Notes: generated by a model not told the origin, from the letters alone. 64,000 nucleotides of DNA from Pseudarcicella hirudinis (GCF_900115665.1 NZ_FOXH01000017.1:62001-126000), one strand, 5' to 3'. Counted from the stretch's first letter, positions 18,755 through 29,138 are shown. Numbers and translations are program-made.

Positions 18755-21700
18755 TTATAAATATTTTTGATTAAGGCTTTTACTCGTATCAGTCAAAAGA
18801 TTCAAAATCTCAGATTCTAAATCATCAAGTGTCATTTTGGTCGAAAGGGGCGTCGCTGCTCTTTTCACCTGCAAATTATTTGTCATTTTTTCCAGTTCCT
18901 GCGTCAAATCATTGCAAAAGTCAAAACACCTTTGAGGATTAAATTGCCCATTAGGTAATTTATTCTTAGCTAATTTCTCAAATTCTTGAAAGAGTATCAC
19001 AATAGCCTCATTATATTTCGAATGTCCGGTGTGAAGTCCATCTAAATCTCCATATTTATTATTCCCATTCCCAACATATCTTTTCAACCATTTCCCATTT
19101 ACCTTTCCATTAAAATCAAAACCCGCATCTATCGCCGCAAAAAGCGAGCCTTTTAGCTTAACAATAATTTCTTTTGGAATTAAATGGTGAGCATTGTAGG
19201 CATACTTATTTAGTGATGAGACCATTGGTTTGGAGCTTGCTAAAGCATTCGCTAATTTACTTCCTGAAGCACTATTATAGGCTTTTTGAACCTTATCAGA
19301 GGCACCATCAATTATTCTGCATGCATTATGAACCAAATACTCTTCATTGCCTACAAAATAATTGTGTGAGTGCTCAACCTCAAAATTATAAACTGATAAT
19401 GTTTCTTGAACAGTCGCAACACTGTCAACACTTATTAAAGCTCCGGAAAGCGTTAATAATCTTAAACCCTTATATAGCTTTTCCGCAGGAAGCCATGTAT
19501 TATTTACATAAAAGGGGTGTTCAGAAGTTGTAGTTATTGTATCTCCTTTTATAAATACTTTTATCAGTTTACTGGCAGTTTTATGAAAGATACCAACTAC
19601 CTTATTCAGGATAACCCTACCGGTAGAGGCATTGTAAGATTTAACCAAATCCCCCGGCTTGAGCTCCTCTATTTTCCTGTGTCCGCCCTCTACTGCTATT
19701 TCTGTCCCTTTTGAGAAACAATTGATACCATCCACACAAACAAAATTATTATTTGCATCAATTCCTACCGTAATTTCAGTTTGAGCCTTTGTACCATTTG
19801 GTTCAATAATTTCCATACTCGGGCTATTATCAAACGGAACATCTACCCCATCATCGCTATATTTTTTTATCTCTAAAACTGCTTCATCCCCATTTTTCCG
19901 AATCACAGCGACTGTTTCACTACCAACCCCATTACTAAATATCTTTAAATAGCCTGTTGCTTCATCATAAGTTTTCGTAATACCAGCTTCACCCGCCTTA
20001 TTTAAAAACCAGCCGGAGGCTTTATTAAATTTATTAAAAAGTACTCTTATTCCGGAAGGAGTATTGTCCAGCAAAGCAGTTGCATCACCAAGAGCATTCT
20101 TAGTGACAATTTGAGTTCCATCAGTAACTAAATCTTCTGCATCCCAAATCGTTTTTAACGCTGTAACACCAGCGATTGCTTCGTCCCCGCTTTTAACAAA
20201 TTTATTTAACTGCTTTTTAGTGAGTTTCCCTACTATTTTTGCTGCAGCTTCACCTAAAGTCCAGAATGTAGCAATAGCCCAGCCCCGGTTGTAAGTATTA
20301 TTTGAAAATTTATTGATAAAATCAACTACTGCCATTGTTTTTTTCCAATAAGCAGATTGCTGAACCTTGGATGGTAATACTTTTAAAGCATCTTCTGTTT
20401 GTTTCCAACTTAAAGTCTGACAAAAAGCCTGAATACGCTGTGGGTCGGAAATATCCCAGGATTTGGGGCTTTCTAAATCTTTAACTCTATTCCAACCCCA
20501 ATTGGCAACACTGGCAACAGCGCCTGCAAATCCTAAAGATAAAGTACCCAATCCTTCAACCGCACTCACAATATCAAGGTCATCAATAAGTCCATTCACT
20601 GCCCCACCTACAAAAACGCAGGTTTTGTTCATATCATCACAGGTATCTCCATTAGAAGGATCAACCGGACCTGCACATTTACAAGAAGCTCTAACATTCG
20701 CTTCATTCGTCGAACAAAGCAAGAACCTGAAAATAAATTTATACAGGCTATATTGGACTCTTTGCGGACGTAATAATTCCGGTAGAATATTTGTACCTAA
20801 GGAAAGTTTTGTAAGGAAGCCCGAATATTCTTGTTCATCCTGAGCACTTAATACCACCGATTCCTGATAACATGAAGGACCGCTAATCTGAATATTATTA
20901 ATGAGCCCCTTTGCTTTTCCGAGAATAAAATCAACTTTTACAACATTTTCACCCACTAATTTGACTCCAATAATATCTTTTCCTCTTTTTAAAAGTTCAT
21001 CTTTTTTTGAAGTATAAGCACTGATTGTAGCATCATCATAATAGAGTACAATAGTATTTTCTTTATCAAACAGATTCCTATCCAGTGCATCAAAAAAATC
21101 CTGATACTTTTTTTTCTCATCGCTATTTAATGCAGTAACGACGGTTGAAACATTGATAAATCTAGGATCCAGATCAAGTATTGCATCTGCTACTGCCCAA
21201 ACGGCACTTTCCAGTTTCCCCTCCAATGCATTTTTAGTAATTCCATTACTGCTATTTTTCCGTACTTCTCCTAAATTCGGATTCTTGCCTGGCAGATATG
21301 CAACACTTCCTTTTTGTATGTCCCAAATACCATAAATTACAGGATGCGCCTGAATCTTATCTTTTTCAGAAAAAGCAATATATTCTCTTAATCTTCCATA
21401 ACTAATTACCACCACATTAGTCTTATTAATTATGTTATTATAGATGGCGGAGTAAATATCATTGAATTTTGTCTTAACAGAAGTGTACCCCTTTTCATTG
21501 CCAGGTGTCACCATATCAAAATTTGAGGGATTGAGTACTCCTGTTACTTCTTTGGTAAAAAAGACATCTCCCATATAGAGATTCAATCCCATATAAATCT
21601 TTGCCTTGGCTCCAAGCGTGGTGTTAATATTCGACAAATAATTATTTGCCGAAATCATTGCCTCATCATATTCCTTTAATGATATTTTACCCACCTTTTC

Positions 21701-22012
21701 TGGTACAATATCATTTCTTACGGTAAATGACTTCAGGTATTCTTCGTTAGCCAGAAAACCAGACTTTACCATTTCTTTGGCAATGTCGATTACATAAATA
21801 TTCTTATATGATTCTCCATTAAGATCGTTCGCTTCATTCTGGGCAATCATTTCATTCAAGCGCCTCGAACCAACCTCAATATACTTTTCTATAAAGGTTT
21901 GTGAAGCACTATCTCTGGTATCAACATTTACAGAGACTTCTGCCTGAACAAACTGAACTATGCTCAGGCATACTATCAAAATCAAGGTAAAATATCTTAT
22001 TATCTTATTCAT
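18755..22012 (-). CDS. Polymorphic toxin: exported protein with pretoxin Hint and C-terminal AHH nuclease
   Basis: A 1085-aa protein with a signal peptide (about 24 residues, ending FVQA). A long N-terminal region (about 25-430) has no named domain. A small Cys-rich patch (about 440-470) and helical stretches then lead to a Hint domain at residues 765-896. This domain opens with C765 (CFSKGTEIAV), has EELKPGDLV and TTSEHPFYV, and closes with the HN pair 895-896 needed for self-cleavage. The C-terminal 150 residues are an AHH nuclease (HNH/Endo VII superfamily): A941-H942-H943 in NAHHLIP, AIDAGFDFNGKVNGKWL, then HTGHSKYNEA. In known polymorphic toxins Hint releases the nuclease, which cuts target-cell DNA. 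How this protein leaves the cell is unclear, since no T9SS domain is present. Confidence 0.88.
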   Translation of the reverse strand: MNKIIRYFTLILIVCLSIVQFVQAEVSVNVDTRDSASQTFIEKYIEVGSRRLNEMIAQNEANDLNGESYKNIYVIDIAKEMVKSGFLANEEYLKSFTVRNDIVPEKVGKISLKEYDEAMISANNYLSNINTTLGAKAKIYMGLNLYMGDVFFTKEVTGVLNPSNFDMVTPGNEKGYTSVKTKFNDIYSAIYNNIINKTNVVVISYGRLREYIAFSEKDKIQAHPVIYGIWDIQKGSVAYLPGKNPNLGEVRKNSSNGITKNALEGKLESAVWAVADAILDLDPRFINVSTVVTALNSDEKKKYQDFFDALDRNLFDKENTIVLYYDDATISAYTSKKDELLKRGKDIIGVKLVGENVVKVDFILGKAKGLINNIQISGPSCYQESVVLSAQDEQEYSGFLTKLSLGTNILPELLRPQRVQYSLYKFIFRFLLCSTNEANVRASCKCAGPVDPSNGDTCDDMNKTCVFVGGAVNGLIDDLDIVSAVEGLGTLSLGFAGAVASVANWGWNRVKDLESPKSWDISDPQRIQAFCQTLSWKQTEDALKVLPSKVQQSAYWKKTMAVVDFINKFSNNTYNRGWAIATFWTLGEAAAKIVGKLTKKQLNKFVKSGDEAIAGVTALKTIWDAEDLVTDGTQIVTKNALGDATALLDNTPSGIRVLFNKFNKASGWFLNKAGEAGITKTYDEATGYLKIFSNGVGSETVAVIRKNGDEAVLEIKKYSDDGVDVPFDNSPSMEIIEPNGTKAQTEITVGIDANNNFVCVDGINCFSKGTEIAVEGGHRKIEELKPGDLVKSYNASTGRVILNKVVGIFHKTASKLIKVFIKGDTITTTSEHPFYVNNTWLPAEKLYKGLRLLTLSGALISVDSVATVQETLSVYNFEVEHSHNYFVGNEEYLVHNACRIIDGASDKVQKAYNSASGSKLANALASSKPMVSSLNKYAYNAHHLIPKEIIVKLKGSLFAAIDAGFDFNGKVNGKWLKRYVGNGNNKYGDLDGLHTGHSKYNEAIVILFQEFEKLAKNKLPNGQFNPQRCFDFCNDLTQELEKMTNNLQVKRAATPLSTKMTLDDLESEILNLLTDTSKSLNQKYL

Positions 22013-22043
22013 TTCTATTATTTCAATAATGGGCTTTCAGGTG

Positions 22044-25000
22044 TTACTTCTTATATACTTTTTGGAATAAAATCAATTTCATATCATCAGTAATAGTAGA
22101 TTTAACAACCGGACTGGCTATGTTCGCATCCGGTGTACCTTTTTTTAATTCTTCAAAAATATACTCAGCTAGTTTTTTAGTAGTACCAGCCTGTTTCAAC
22201 CTATTCGCCAAATCAATCATCGTCTGACGATTCCCCTTAGCCACATCTGAAATATATTTCTTAATCATTGTTTCATTATATTGTACTTCGGAATTATAAT
22301 ATTCAACTGTAACTGCATCTACAGGAATATTCAATTCTTCCTCCTCAACAATGACTGTTCCTGTAGCAAGTGAGGTAGCCAACGTCCCCGTCTCATTTGT
22401 TTGGAAACCTAATACAGCCCCTTTATTATCTCTCTCCAATTTCTGTCCATTGGCAGCCGCGTTTGCCTCATTCAGAATTTGGGTAAGTGCCAATTGTACT
22501 ATACGGACATAATCATCTTTAAATTTGTCAACATCGTCCTGCCATTGCTTTATATCCTTTTTGTATTGGGCATTGGCTGTATCGCACTCAGCCTGAGCAT
22601 AGGTTCCGTTATTGCATTTTTTATTGATATCTGTTAATCTTGAAGCCAATTCGTTCTTGGTATCTACCAGCGATTTGGGCAAATCATTATTGGTATCCAA
22701 TAATTGCTTAGCCATACCTTTAGCTTTCCTTTCTTCAAGTGTTCCCAGATTTACGTTGACCAGAGCCTGAGTAAGATCCTTTAGCTCTTTATATATAGCA
22801 GTCACATCATCTGCTGTTTCTCCGACATTTACAACACCCTTCCAGTTAGGATCATAAGTAGTTAATACTGTTCCGGACACCAACTGATTACACTCATTGA
22901 ATACTGCCTGTTTCATTTCAACTTTCACCTTGACGAAATTCAGATAGGGTACCTGAATATATCCCAGACCATCAAAAGTGTAATTATTCAAAGAGGCATT
23001 CGTAAGATTAGTTACCTTGGTTGCTGATTGTACATTTACATCAAAATCCGCTGCTGCAATAATATTACCTTGTGCAAGTGTCTCACGGAAAATTTCCTGG
23101 GTCAGGTCAAGGGTTGGAGTAACCCCGCAGTTAATATAGTGATTCATGGGACCACATTTTTTCTGACAAACCTGCAAAAATATTACAGCCGAGGCGCGAC
23201 AGGTGTCAGCTGTCATCTGATCCGCAATCCTTTTGGTAAGGGCTTCTATTTTATAGGTTCCATCCGAAATCTTGTCATATACTTTCTGGAAAGAACTGGC
23301 AGTATAGGCCTGAAATTCATTGACAAAAAGTGAATCAATTGCTTCATCATCAGCATTTTTCACTTTTGTAATTTTAAGGAATGTTGACCAGTTTCGTGTT
23401 ATATTCACTACATTCACCTGCAACTTGCCATACCGGCGATTATTTTCAATGTAACATACCTTGGTTGGAAGAATTGTCAAACCACAATTCAATGGCTTTA
23501 TTCTTACTTTAATACTATCACTATTCGTACAACCATATTGATCCACAATATTTACTTTATAGGTACCTGTATTGGCAGCGGTTACATTAAGAACAGTCTG
23601 CTCTCTATTTGTTCCTATTACTGTCGTAACTTTATTAAATCTCCATTCATAAGTATAAGGTTGATCAAAAACCTGGTTAACCCAAACTTTCAGATCATCT
23701 CCTGTATCAATTTTACCTACCCCATCATCTGTACTATTTGTACCCATCACTAATACCGGAGGAGTTCTGATAAAAACCAGTGCGGTATCAACTTGCAGAT
23801 CACAGAGACCAGACTTGCCTCCTACGAAATACCGATAATATCCGGGACTAGATGGCAATTTAAAAGATGGAGAGGCCTGGCTTTTTTGATCAGTCGGAAC
23901 CCCAACCCAATCATAAGTACTTCCTGCCGGAACATTTGCAGCACTTAATGTAATCTGTTCTCCAGGGCAATATGAGCTTTTATTAGTGATCGCTTTTATT
24001 GGAATAGGAAGGTCCCCCAGAATAATATTTTTCATTTCTGCAGAACGTCTGTATGAACCGTCTTTATTCAATTCCTGAACCAAGATATCATATGTCCCGG
24101 CAGCAAGATTTTCAATTAAATTATTTCTGGTTTGCAGGAAATTCGGTGCACTCCCAATAACTCTGTAAGGACTGTTATCAGGTCTTTTGTAAAGGAAGAT
24201 CGCAAATATTCCATTTCCACAATTAATCGTAACATTCAGTTTACCATCATTTCTACCGCATATACCTTTGATTGGCTGAACATTTACCGTAAAATCATTG
24301 TTCAGTTGCAAGGTATTACTTACTCCGGAAGTATAAACAGAATTGTAATCTTTCGTAACAGAAATACCTGCATAATATTCTCCAACCGGGAGTGGAATCT
24401 GCTGATTAGTAGCAAAATCCTTGATAGTAGTAACCTCCCAGGTATTATTGGTACTAAATGATGTAGTTTCTGCAACCGGATGTGACTCTCCGGGTACTGT
24501 AAAACTTCTTGATTTTTCAAAAAGAGCAAACTTATATCCCGGAGGATATGCTACAGATTCGGTAAACGTTGCCGTTATTCTAAGTTTTGCTCCTCTGTTA
24601 TTTTCACAGTTTGGTAAGCTTACTATAGATAATAAACTTGTAAAGTCAGAACAATCCTTGTTCAGAGCAACCGATGAGGTAGAAGCCATGTCTGACATAT
24701 GCTCACAATCCTGTGAGAATTGCACTCCCGCATAATAATTTCCGGGAGGAAGATCATCGACCGTCCAGGAGTTACTACTTATCAGACCTGATTCTTTCAC
24801 ATAAGCTTGATTCTGACCTCCTATTAAAGTATATTTATAACATCCGCCACTCTTTCCGGATGCTGTAATCGTTACAGAACCGGCTCTGTTTCCACAATTC
24901 GAATCTCTGTTTTTGCTAATTGATGCTGAAAACCCGCTACAATCCTTTATTAAACTTACATTTTCATTTCCATTGATTACTCCTCCTCCAGTTCTATCTT

Positions 25001-27455
25001 CCCATACATCAACTCTATAGTTTCCATCAGATAATCCGGTAAAAGTATTGCTTGATCCATTATACTTCTTGTCAAGTTGTACATTGGTGTTATTGTTAAT
25101 CAAATAATAGACATATCCGATACCTGAGGTTGGATTTGAAACAGTTACAGTAAAAGAACCATTCCCATTCAAACAGTTGGGGTTAGTCTTATTTGAAATT
25201 ACGATTCCTCCTCCAGAACAACTTTTGGTAAGAGTTTGGTAAGATTCATAATAAACAGATGTGCCTTTTACCTGTACGAGAATTTTATAACTCCCTTGTG
25301 GCAATCCCGAAAAGCTATGCATAGTACCATCATCCTGACCTCCATAAATGGTTTGATTATTAGCTGTATTAATCAGGGTATATAGAAAATTTTCTCCGGA
25401 GCTTCCATTAATGGTAACCTGGAAACTTCCATCATTATTGAAGCAGCTAGGGTTTGATTTTGAAACATTTAAAGTCCGGCCATTTACCATCAAAGAAAAA
25501 GAAGATGTCCCACTAACACATCCATCTATGCTTTTACATATGGCAGTATATGTTCCTGCAACCCCGACAGGGTTGCTTGGAGGAGCGACCCGCCATTCAA
25601 ACCTATTCCCATTATTACAAACATCCGTCGGAAGGGTATAGGTTTGTCCTTCATTAATAGTAGCACCGGAAGGTGAGAATACCGGAGAAGCAATTGTCGC
25701 CGTAACACAAGGGTCATTATTTACATTGAGGGTAAAAGAGGATGTAGCACTGAAACAGCCCGCTGTATTTTTACAAACCGCAGTGTATGTACCAGCGCGC
25801 TGAACAGGGTTTGAAGCTGGTCCTGACACCCATTGAAATGTGTTTGCACCGCAAATGCCATTTGTCTGTATAGTATAACTTTCGTTCAGATTAATTGTAG
25901 CACTGGAAGGTGAAAATGCAGGAGATGGGATGGAACTGTTGTTGCAAAGATTTACGGCTATTGTTATAGAATTTGACTCTTCACTGGAGCAACCTTCATC
26001 TAAAGGTGAACAATAGGCTTGAAATGTCTTCGTATCAGATAAGCTCATAACTGTTGAACTAATGCCTTTGGGAATATAATCATTTTCCCATACTACCTGA
26101 TAATTTTGAGGGCAGCCATTTGCTGATATTGTCACACTCTCCCCTTGATTAATTGTTTGTGAAGAAGCTGAAACTGTTGGAGCAGGAGCTCTCAAACACT
26201 TTGTTCTATTAAATTTGTTAGAGCTTTCCGCTGATGAGTTATCATTACAAACTATTTTTCTATACCTTGTAAAATATAGATATCCATAATCATCTACGGG
26301 TAAAGTCGATCTTGGAGAACAACTTTGACTTAATCCATTTGCTGTTTCACTTATATTAAAACTGTAAATACCATTTTCATTATTAAATTTCATTGACCAG
26401 ATTTTGGAACCGTTTGAAGTTGCAGTATTCAAAAGTACATCTGTATAATCAATCCAAGCCACATCTCCAACAGCATCTCCTTCTTTGACATCCTTATAAT
26501 AAAATTTGACATTTTTTTTAAATATTTGCTTACTCTCATAATCTCTTAGAAAACGTCCACCACTAAAATTATCATAAAACTCTTGACTAACAGGGCAGCC
26601 CTCTACTATAAAAGTGCCGTACTGGTTACAAAAATCAAAAACTCCATTTTTACTAAACGTAGCATTAAGAACATGTTCATGCTTTAATGTTAGTGCCACC
26701 CTATTCGCTTTTCCCTTAGTATTTATATCATTGCTAGCTTGCAAATAGAGTTCATCTCTGTGATGCTTATCTTCCGCTTTTATAAAAAGCTTTTTTTCTC
26801 CTTTTAAATAGAAATCTCCTTTTGTTAAAGTCCCTTCAAATCCACGGATTAATTTAAAAACCGGCTCTCTTGAATCATATTCAAAATGACCTTTTAGAAT
26901 ATAACTGGCTTCCTCTAACCCTCCTTTATCCATATGCGCTCTCAAATAATCATGATAATCCCCTCCTGTCTGAATAAACCCATCGGGTAGAATTAGTTTC
27001 AAACAGTATCCATACCATTCGGGAAGGAAAAACATTGAATTAGATGGAATTGGTAATAATTTGGCAGAAATTTTTATTTCAATTTCTTCTCCGATTGAGA
27101 CAGAGTCTTTATTGGTAGTAATTGTAAAATGGATTGGGTCTGCTCCGCTTTGCTTCTGTCTTAAACTAGTTGAAAGAAGTCTGGCAGCTTTTGGAACTAA
27201 ATATGAAAGGTTGGTTTCAATGTGACTATGTTCCTCCTTGCTCTCCTTCGCCGGAATAGTATTACTTCTCTTTTTGTTCAAAGGTTTTCTTACTATTGAA
27301 TTAACGGGGTGAATACGTTCAGAAAACATTCCTGCTTTTTCCCGATTGTCATACTCTTTCCCAATCTTTGATTTATTAACCGCAGAAAATGAAAAAAAAG
27401 TACTCAAAACAAACAGGATTCCTGTAATAAAGGATTTAGGGTAGAGTTTACTCAT
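22044..27455 (-). CDS. Giant surface protein with Ig-like and SprB-like repeats, first gene of the toxin operon
   Basis: An 1803-aa protein with an N-terminal membrane/signal segment (about residues 9-27). The region 30-420 is unclassified. Three Ig-like units (about 425-655) share SPSSATIN/SPSGATIN, GTYTA and CKN/CKS strands. About four to five SprB-like repeats follow (about 660-1070), each with a Cys-Asn-Gly start (PSCFNNDGSF, PNCLNGNGSF) and a GLPQGSYK/GLSDGNYR turn, as in the gliding adhesin SprB. PKD-like units occupy about 1140-1320. The last 260 residues are helical and charged, probably coiled coil, and no T9SS sorting domain is visible. It sits 31 bases before the toxin gene and probably presents or docks the toxin at the surface; that role is inferred. 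Confidence 0.78.
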   Translation of the reverse strand: MSKLYPKSFITGILFVLSTFFSFSAVNKSKIGKEYDNREKAGMFSERIHPVNSIVRKPLNKKRSNTIPAKESKEEHSHIETNLSYLVPKAARLLSTSLRQKQSGADPIHFTITTNKDSVSIGEEIEIKISAKLLPIPSNSMFFLPEWYGYCLKLILPDGFIQTGGDYHDYLRAHMDKGGLEEASYILKGHFEYDSREPVFKLIRGFEGTLTKGDFYLKGEKKLFIKAEDKHHRDELYLQASNDINTKGKANRVALTLKHEHVLNATFSKNGVFDFCNQYGTFIVEGCPVSQEFYDNFSGGRFLRDYESKQIFKKNVKFYYKDVKEGDAVGDVAWIDYTDVLLNTATSNGSKIWSMKFNNENGIYSFNISETANGLSQSCSPRSTLPVDDYGYLYFTRYRKIVCNDNSSAESSNKFNRTKCLRAPAPTVSASSQTINQGESVTISANGCPQNYQVVWENDYIPKGISSTVMSLSDTKTFQAYCSPLDEGCSSEESNSITIAVNLCNNSSIPSPAFSPSSATINLNESYTIQTNGICGANTFQWVSGPASNPVQRAGTYTAVCKNTAGCFSATSSFTLNVNNDPCVTATIASPVFSPSGATINEGQTYTLPTDVCNNGNRFEWRVAPPSNPVGVAGTYTAICKSIDGCVSGTSSFSLMVNGRTLNVSKSNPSCFNNDGSFQVTINGSSGENFLYTLINTANNQTIYGGQDDGTMHSFSGLPQGSYKILVQVKGTSVYYESYQTLTKSCSGGGIVISNKTNPNCLNGNGSFTVTVSNPTSGIGYVYYLINNNTNVQLDKKYNGSSNTFTGLSDGNYRVDVWEDRTGGGVINGNENVSLIKDCSGFSASISKNRDSNCGNRAGSVTITASGKSGGCYKYTLIGGQNQAYVKESGLISSNSWTVDDLPPGNYYAGVQFSQDCEHMSDMASTSSVALNKDCSDFTSLLSIVSLPNCENNRGAKLRITATFTESVAYPPGYKFALFEKSRSFTVPGESHPVAETTSFSTNNTWEVTTIKDFATNQQIPLPVGEYYAGISVTKDYNSVYTSGVSNTLQLNNDFTVNVQPIKGICGRNDGKLNVTINCGNGIFAIFLYKRPDNSPYRVIGSAPNFLQTRNNLIENLAAGTYDILVQELNKDGSYRRSAEMKNIILGDLPIPIKAITNKSSYCPGEQITLSAANVPAGSTYDWVGVPTDQKSQASPSFKLPSSPGYYRYFVGGKSGLCDLQVDTALVFIRTPPVLVMGTNSTDDGVGKIDTGDDLKVWVNQVFDQPYTYEWRFNKVTTVIGTNREQTVLNVTAANTGTYKVNIVDQYGCTNSDSIKVRIKPLNCGLTILPTKVCYIENNRRYGKLQVNVVNITRNWSTFLKITKVKNADDEAIDSLFVNEFQAYTASSFQKVYDKISDGTYKIEALTKRIADQMTADTCRASAVIFLQVCQKKCGPMNHYINCGVTPTLDLTQEIFRETLAQGNIIAAADFDVNVQSATKVTNLTNASLNNYTFDGLGYIQVPYLNFVKVKVEMKQAVFNECNQLVSGTVLTTYDPNWKGVVNVGETADDVTAIYKELKDLTQALVNVNLGTLEERKAKGMAKQLLDTNNDLPKSLVDTKNELASRLTDINKKCNNGTYAQAECDTANAQYKKDIKQWQDDVDKFKDDYVRIVQLALTQILNEANAAANGQKLERDNKGAVLGFQTNETGTLATSLATGTVIVEEEELNIPVDAVTVEYYNSEVQYNETMIKKYISDVAKGNRQTMIDLANRLKQAGTTKKLAEYIFEELKKGTPDANIASPVVKSTITDDMKLILFQKVYKK

Positions 27456-27635
27456 AATAAGATTATGGGGTAAGATTTATATTTTGAAGTTGAACTGAAA
27501 CAATAAATATTTTTATAATACGTTTGAATTTAAAACTTGTAATCCGGGGCAAATGAATCAGGATAAAATGCTGAATTTCTTGACTTTATACACTCTGATA
27601 AAAGACGATACAAAGTTCAGCAGTTATTAAATGAA

Positions 27636-27661
27636 AAAAATCAACCAAATGGTTGATTTTT
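27636..27661 (-). terminator. Terminator of the LuxR-type regulator gene
   Basis: An 11-bp stem (AAAAATCAACC with its complement) around AAAT, followed on the minus strand by a T-run. It lies about 90 bases past the regulator stop and separates it from the toxin operon. A partly matching copy of the TTTGGTTGAT arm sits at about 27680. Confidence 0.75.
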
Positions 27662-27749
27662 CACTTTTTTTATATCATCCATTTGGTTGATAACCTGTTG
27701 AAATATACGCCCTTCTAAAATACATGAACGCCATCTAATCTTGTACAAA

Positions 27750-28409
27750 CTAGGCATTTAACTGTATAGACACCACACTCAGCTTCTGTTTTCCCTTTAT
27801 CCCGAATTTCTCACGAATATGATTTTTATGGGTACGGACAGTTGTATTACTGATAAATAGAGACTCCGCTATTTCTTTCTCTGATTTCCCTATCATGAGC
27901 AATTTCAGGACGGCTTTCTCTCTTGAAGTCAGCAGCTCTATATTATAAATGTCTTTGGGATTATCTTTGTTTTCAGGTTGATTAATGAAATCGTTTAATT
28001 CAGAAGAAAAATATTTTCTTCCCTCAAAGACTGCCGTTAAACATTTTTTCAAATCATTAATCCCACATCCTCTGTGAATAAAACCCACTGCGAATGGATA
28101 AGAAAATATTTTTAAGGAATCGATATTGGGGGTACTCAGATAGAAGATAATCTTTGTTGAGATATTTTCTTTTTTAAACTTTTTGATCAGATCGAGATAA
28201 TCACAATTTTCAAGTTTTATATCCAGCAAAAGATATTGGGGTTTGAATTTTCTGAGATAATCCATTACTCCTGTTCCTTCTGTAAAAATATTTACTACCT
28301 GAAAGGGAATGGATATTTTTAGATTTGAAATCAACTCTGCTTTTAACTTATCTGGTAAAGCGATCAAAACAGATGGAACATTTTTAGGGATGTGTAGTAG
28401 TTCAATCAT
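27750..28409 (-). CDS. LuxR/NarL-family regulator with atypical receiver domain
   Basis: A 219-aa protein. The N-terminal half looks like a response-regulator receiver, with the presumed phospho-acceptor D63 in YLLLDIKLEN. It lacks the N-terminal acidic pair (LIALPDKLKA instead) and the usual Lys-Pro after the last strand (FIHRGCGIN instead). Phosphorylation is therefore doubtful. The C-terminal third (about 150-219) is a good LuxR helix-turn-helix: LTSREKAVLKLL, KEIAESLFISNTTVRTHKNHI. No kinase gene is nearby. It lies directly upstream of the secreted toxin operon on the same strand and could control it, or itself. DNA-binding function is confident; targets are unknown. Confidence 0.85.
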   Translation of the reverse strand: MIELLHIPKNVPSVLIALPDKLKAELISNLKISIPFQVVNIFTEGTGVMDYLRKFKPQYLLLDIKLENCDYLDLIKKFKKENISTKIIFYLSTPNIDSLKIFSYPFAVGFIHRGCGINDLKKCLTAVFEGRKYFSSELNDFINQPENKDNPKDIYNIELLTSREKAVLKLLMIGKSEKEIAESLFISNTTVRTHKNHIREKFGIKGKQKLSVVSIQLNA

Positions 28410-29138
28410 TTTATGGGTAATCTATTCTGTATATTATTATTTGTCATACAAATTTTAGCAAATAACGTGCCGTCTGTAAGTTCATATCTTTAATCTAAAA
28501 GAATCTGTCCGGGATTTTACTATTTTGCTGGATATAAATACTGCTTATTTATTATATGAAGTATCTTCACTAAAAACGAATGAAAAATGCTTGGGCAGCA
28601 CATTGATATACTCTAATGAAAATTCAGAAGATGGATACTTCAGAGCTTTAAATCAGTGACGGTTTAGGTCGAAAACACTTAATAAAAATATTCTGACACA
28701 GAACACTGTTTTGCCTCGCAATACATAATATCGAGAGAATAAAGGAAATTTATGAAGAAAGGGACTGTAACACAATAAGCAGATAGAAAGAATATATTTA
28801 TCCTTATTTACCGTACCATACCCAGAGCCGGCCGGTGAAGCTCTGCCGACAGGTTGAGGTTTTTCAATACTTTGTAGGTTTGGTCTTATTTCAAATTACC
28901 TATTTTATTCGTCTGATTCTCCAAATCGTCCCTGTATTCTCTTCATTCACTCCAAAATTGTACCGTTAAATAAAAATTTGTCTGTTTTTACTATATATTA
29001 TAAACTATTTCCTAAATTTTATACATCAATATCCCCTCCCATAAGATTCATTATAGTCATCAATATTATCACTTCCTGTTTTTTCAAATATTTCTCTGAT
29101 TGATCCTTTAAATTTTAAATCATAAACCGAATAAAACC
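28410..29138. other. 729-bp intergenic region with no complete gene
   Basis: This gap between divergent genes must hold the start signals of the LuxR-type gene and the tyrosinase; no clear TAnnTTTG box was found for either. A short GC-rich patch stands out near 28820-28860. On the minus strand at about 28895-28965, one frame reads as a short end of a protein (NEENTGTIWRIRRIK then stop). It has a stop just upstream, so it may be a gene remnant or chance. Confidence 0.5.

Noticed and set aside
19325-19720. The Hint segment as a true splicing intein
   Set aside because: It lies before a C-terminal nuclease with no conserved host-protein extein and no homing endonuclease. It fits a pretoxin Hint better.
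24132-24461. Plus-strand reading frame opposite the SprB-like giant
   Set aside because: Shadow of the repeat protein on the other strand; no motif and no start signal.
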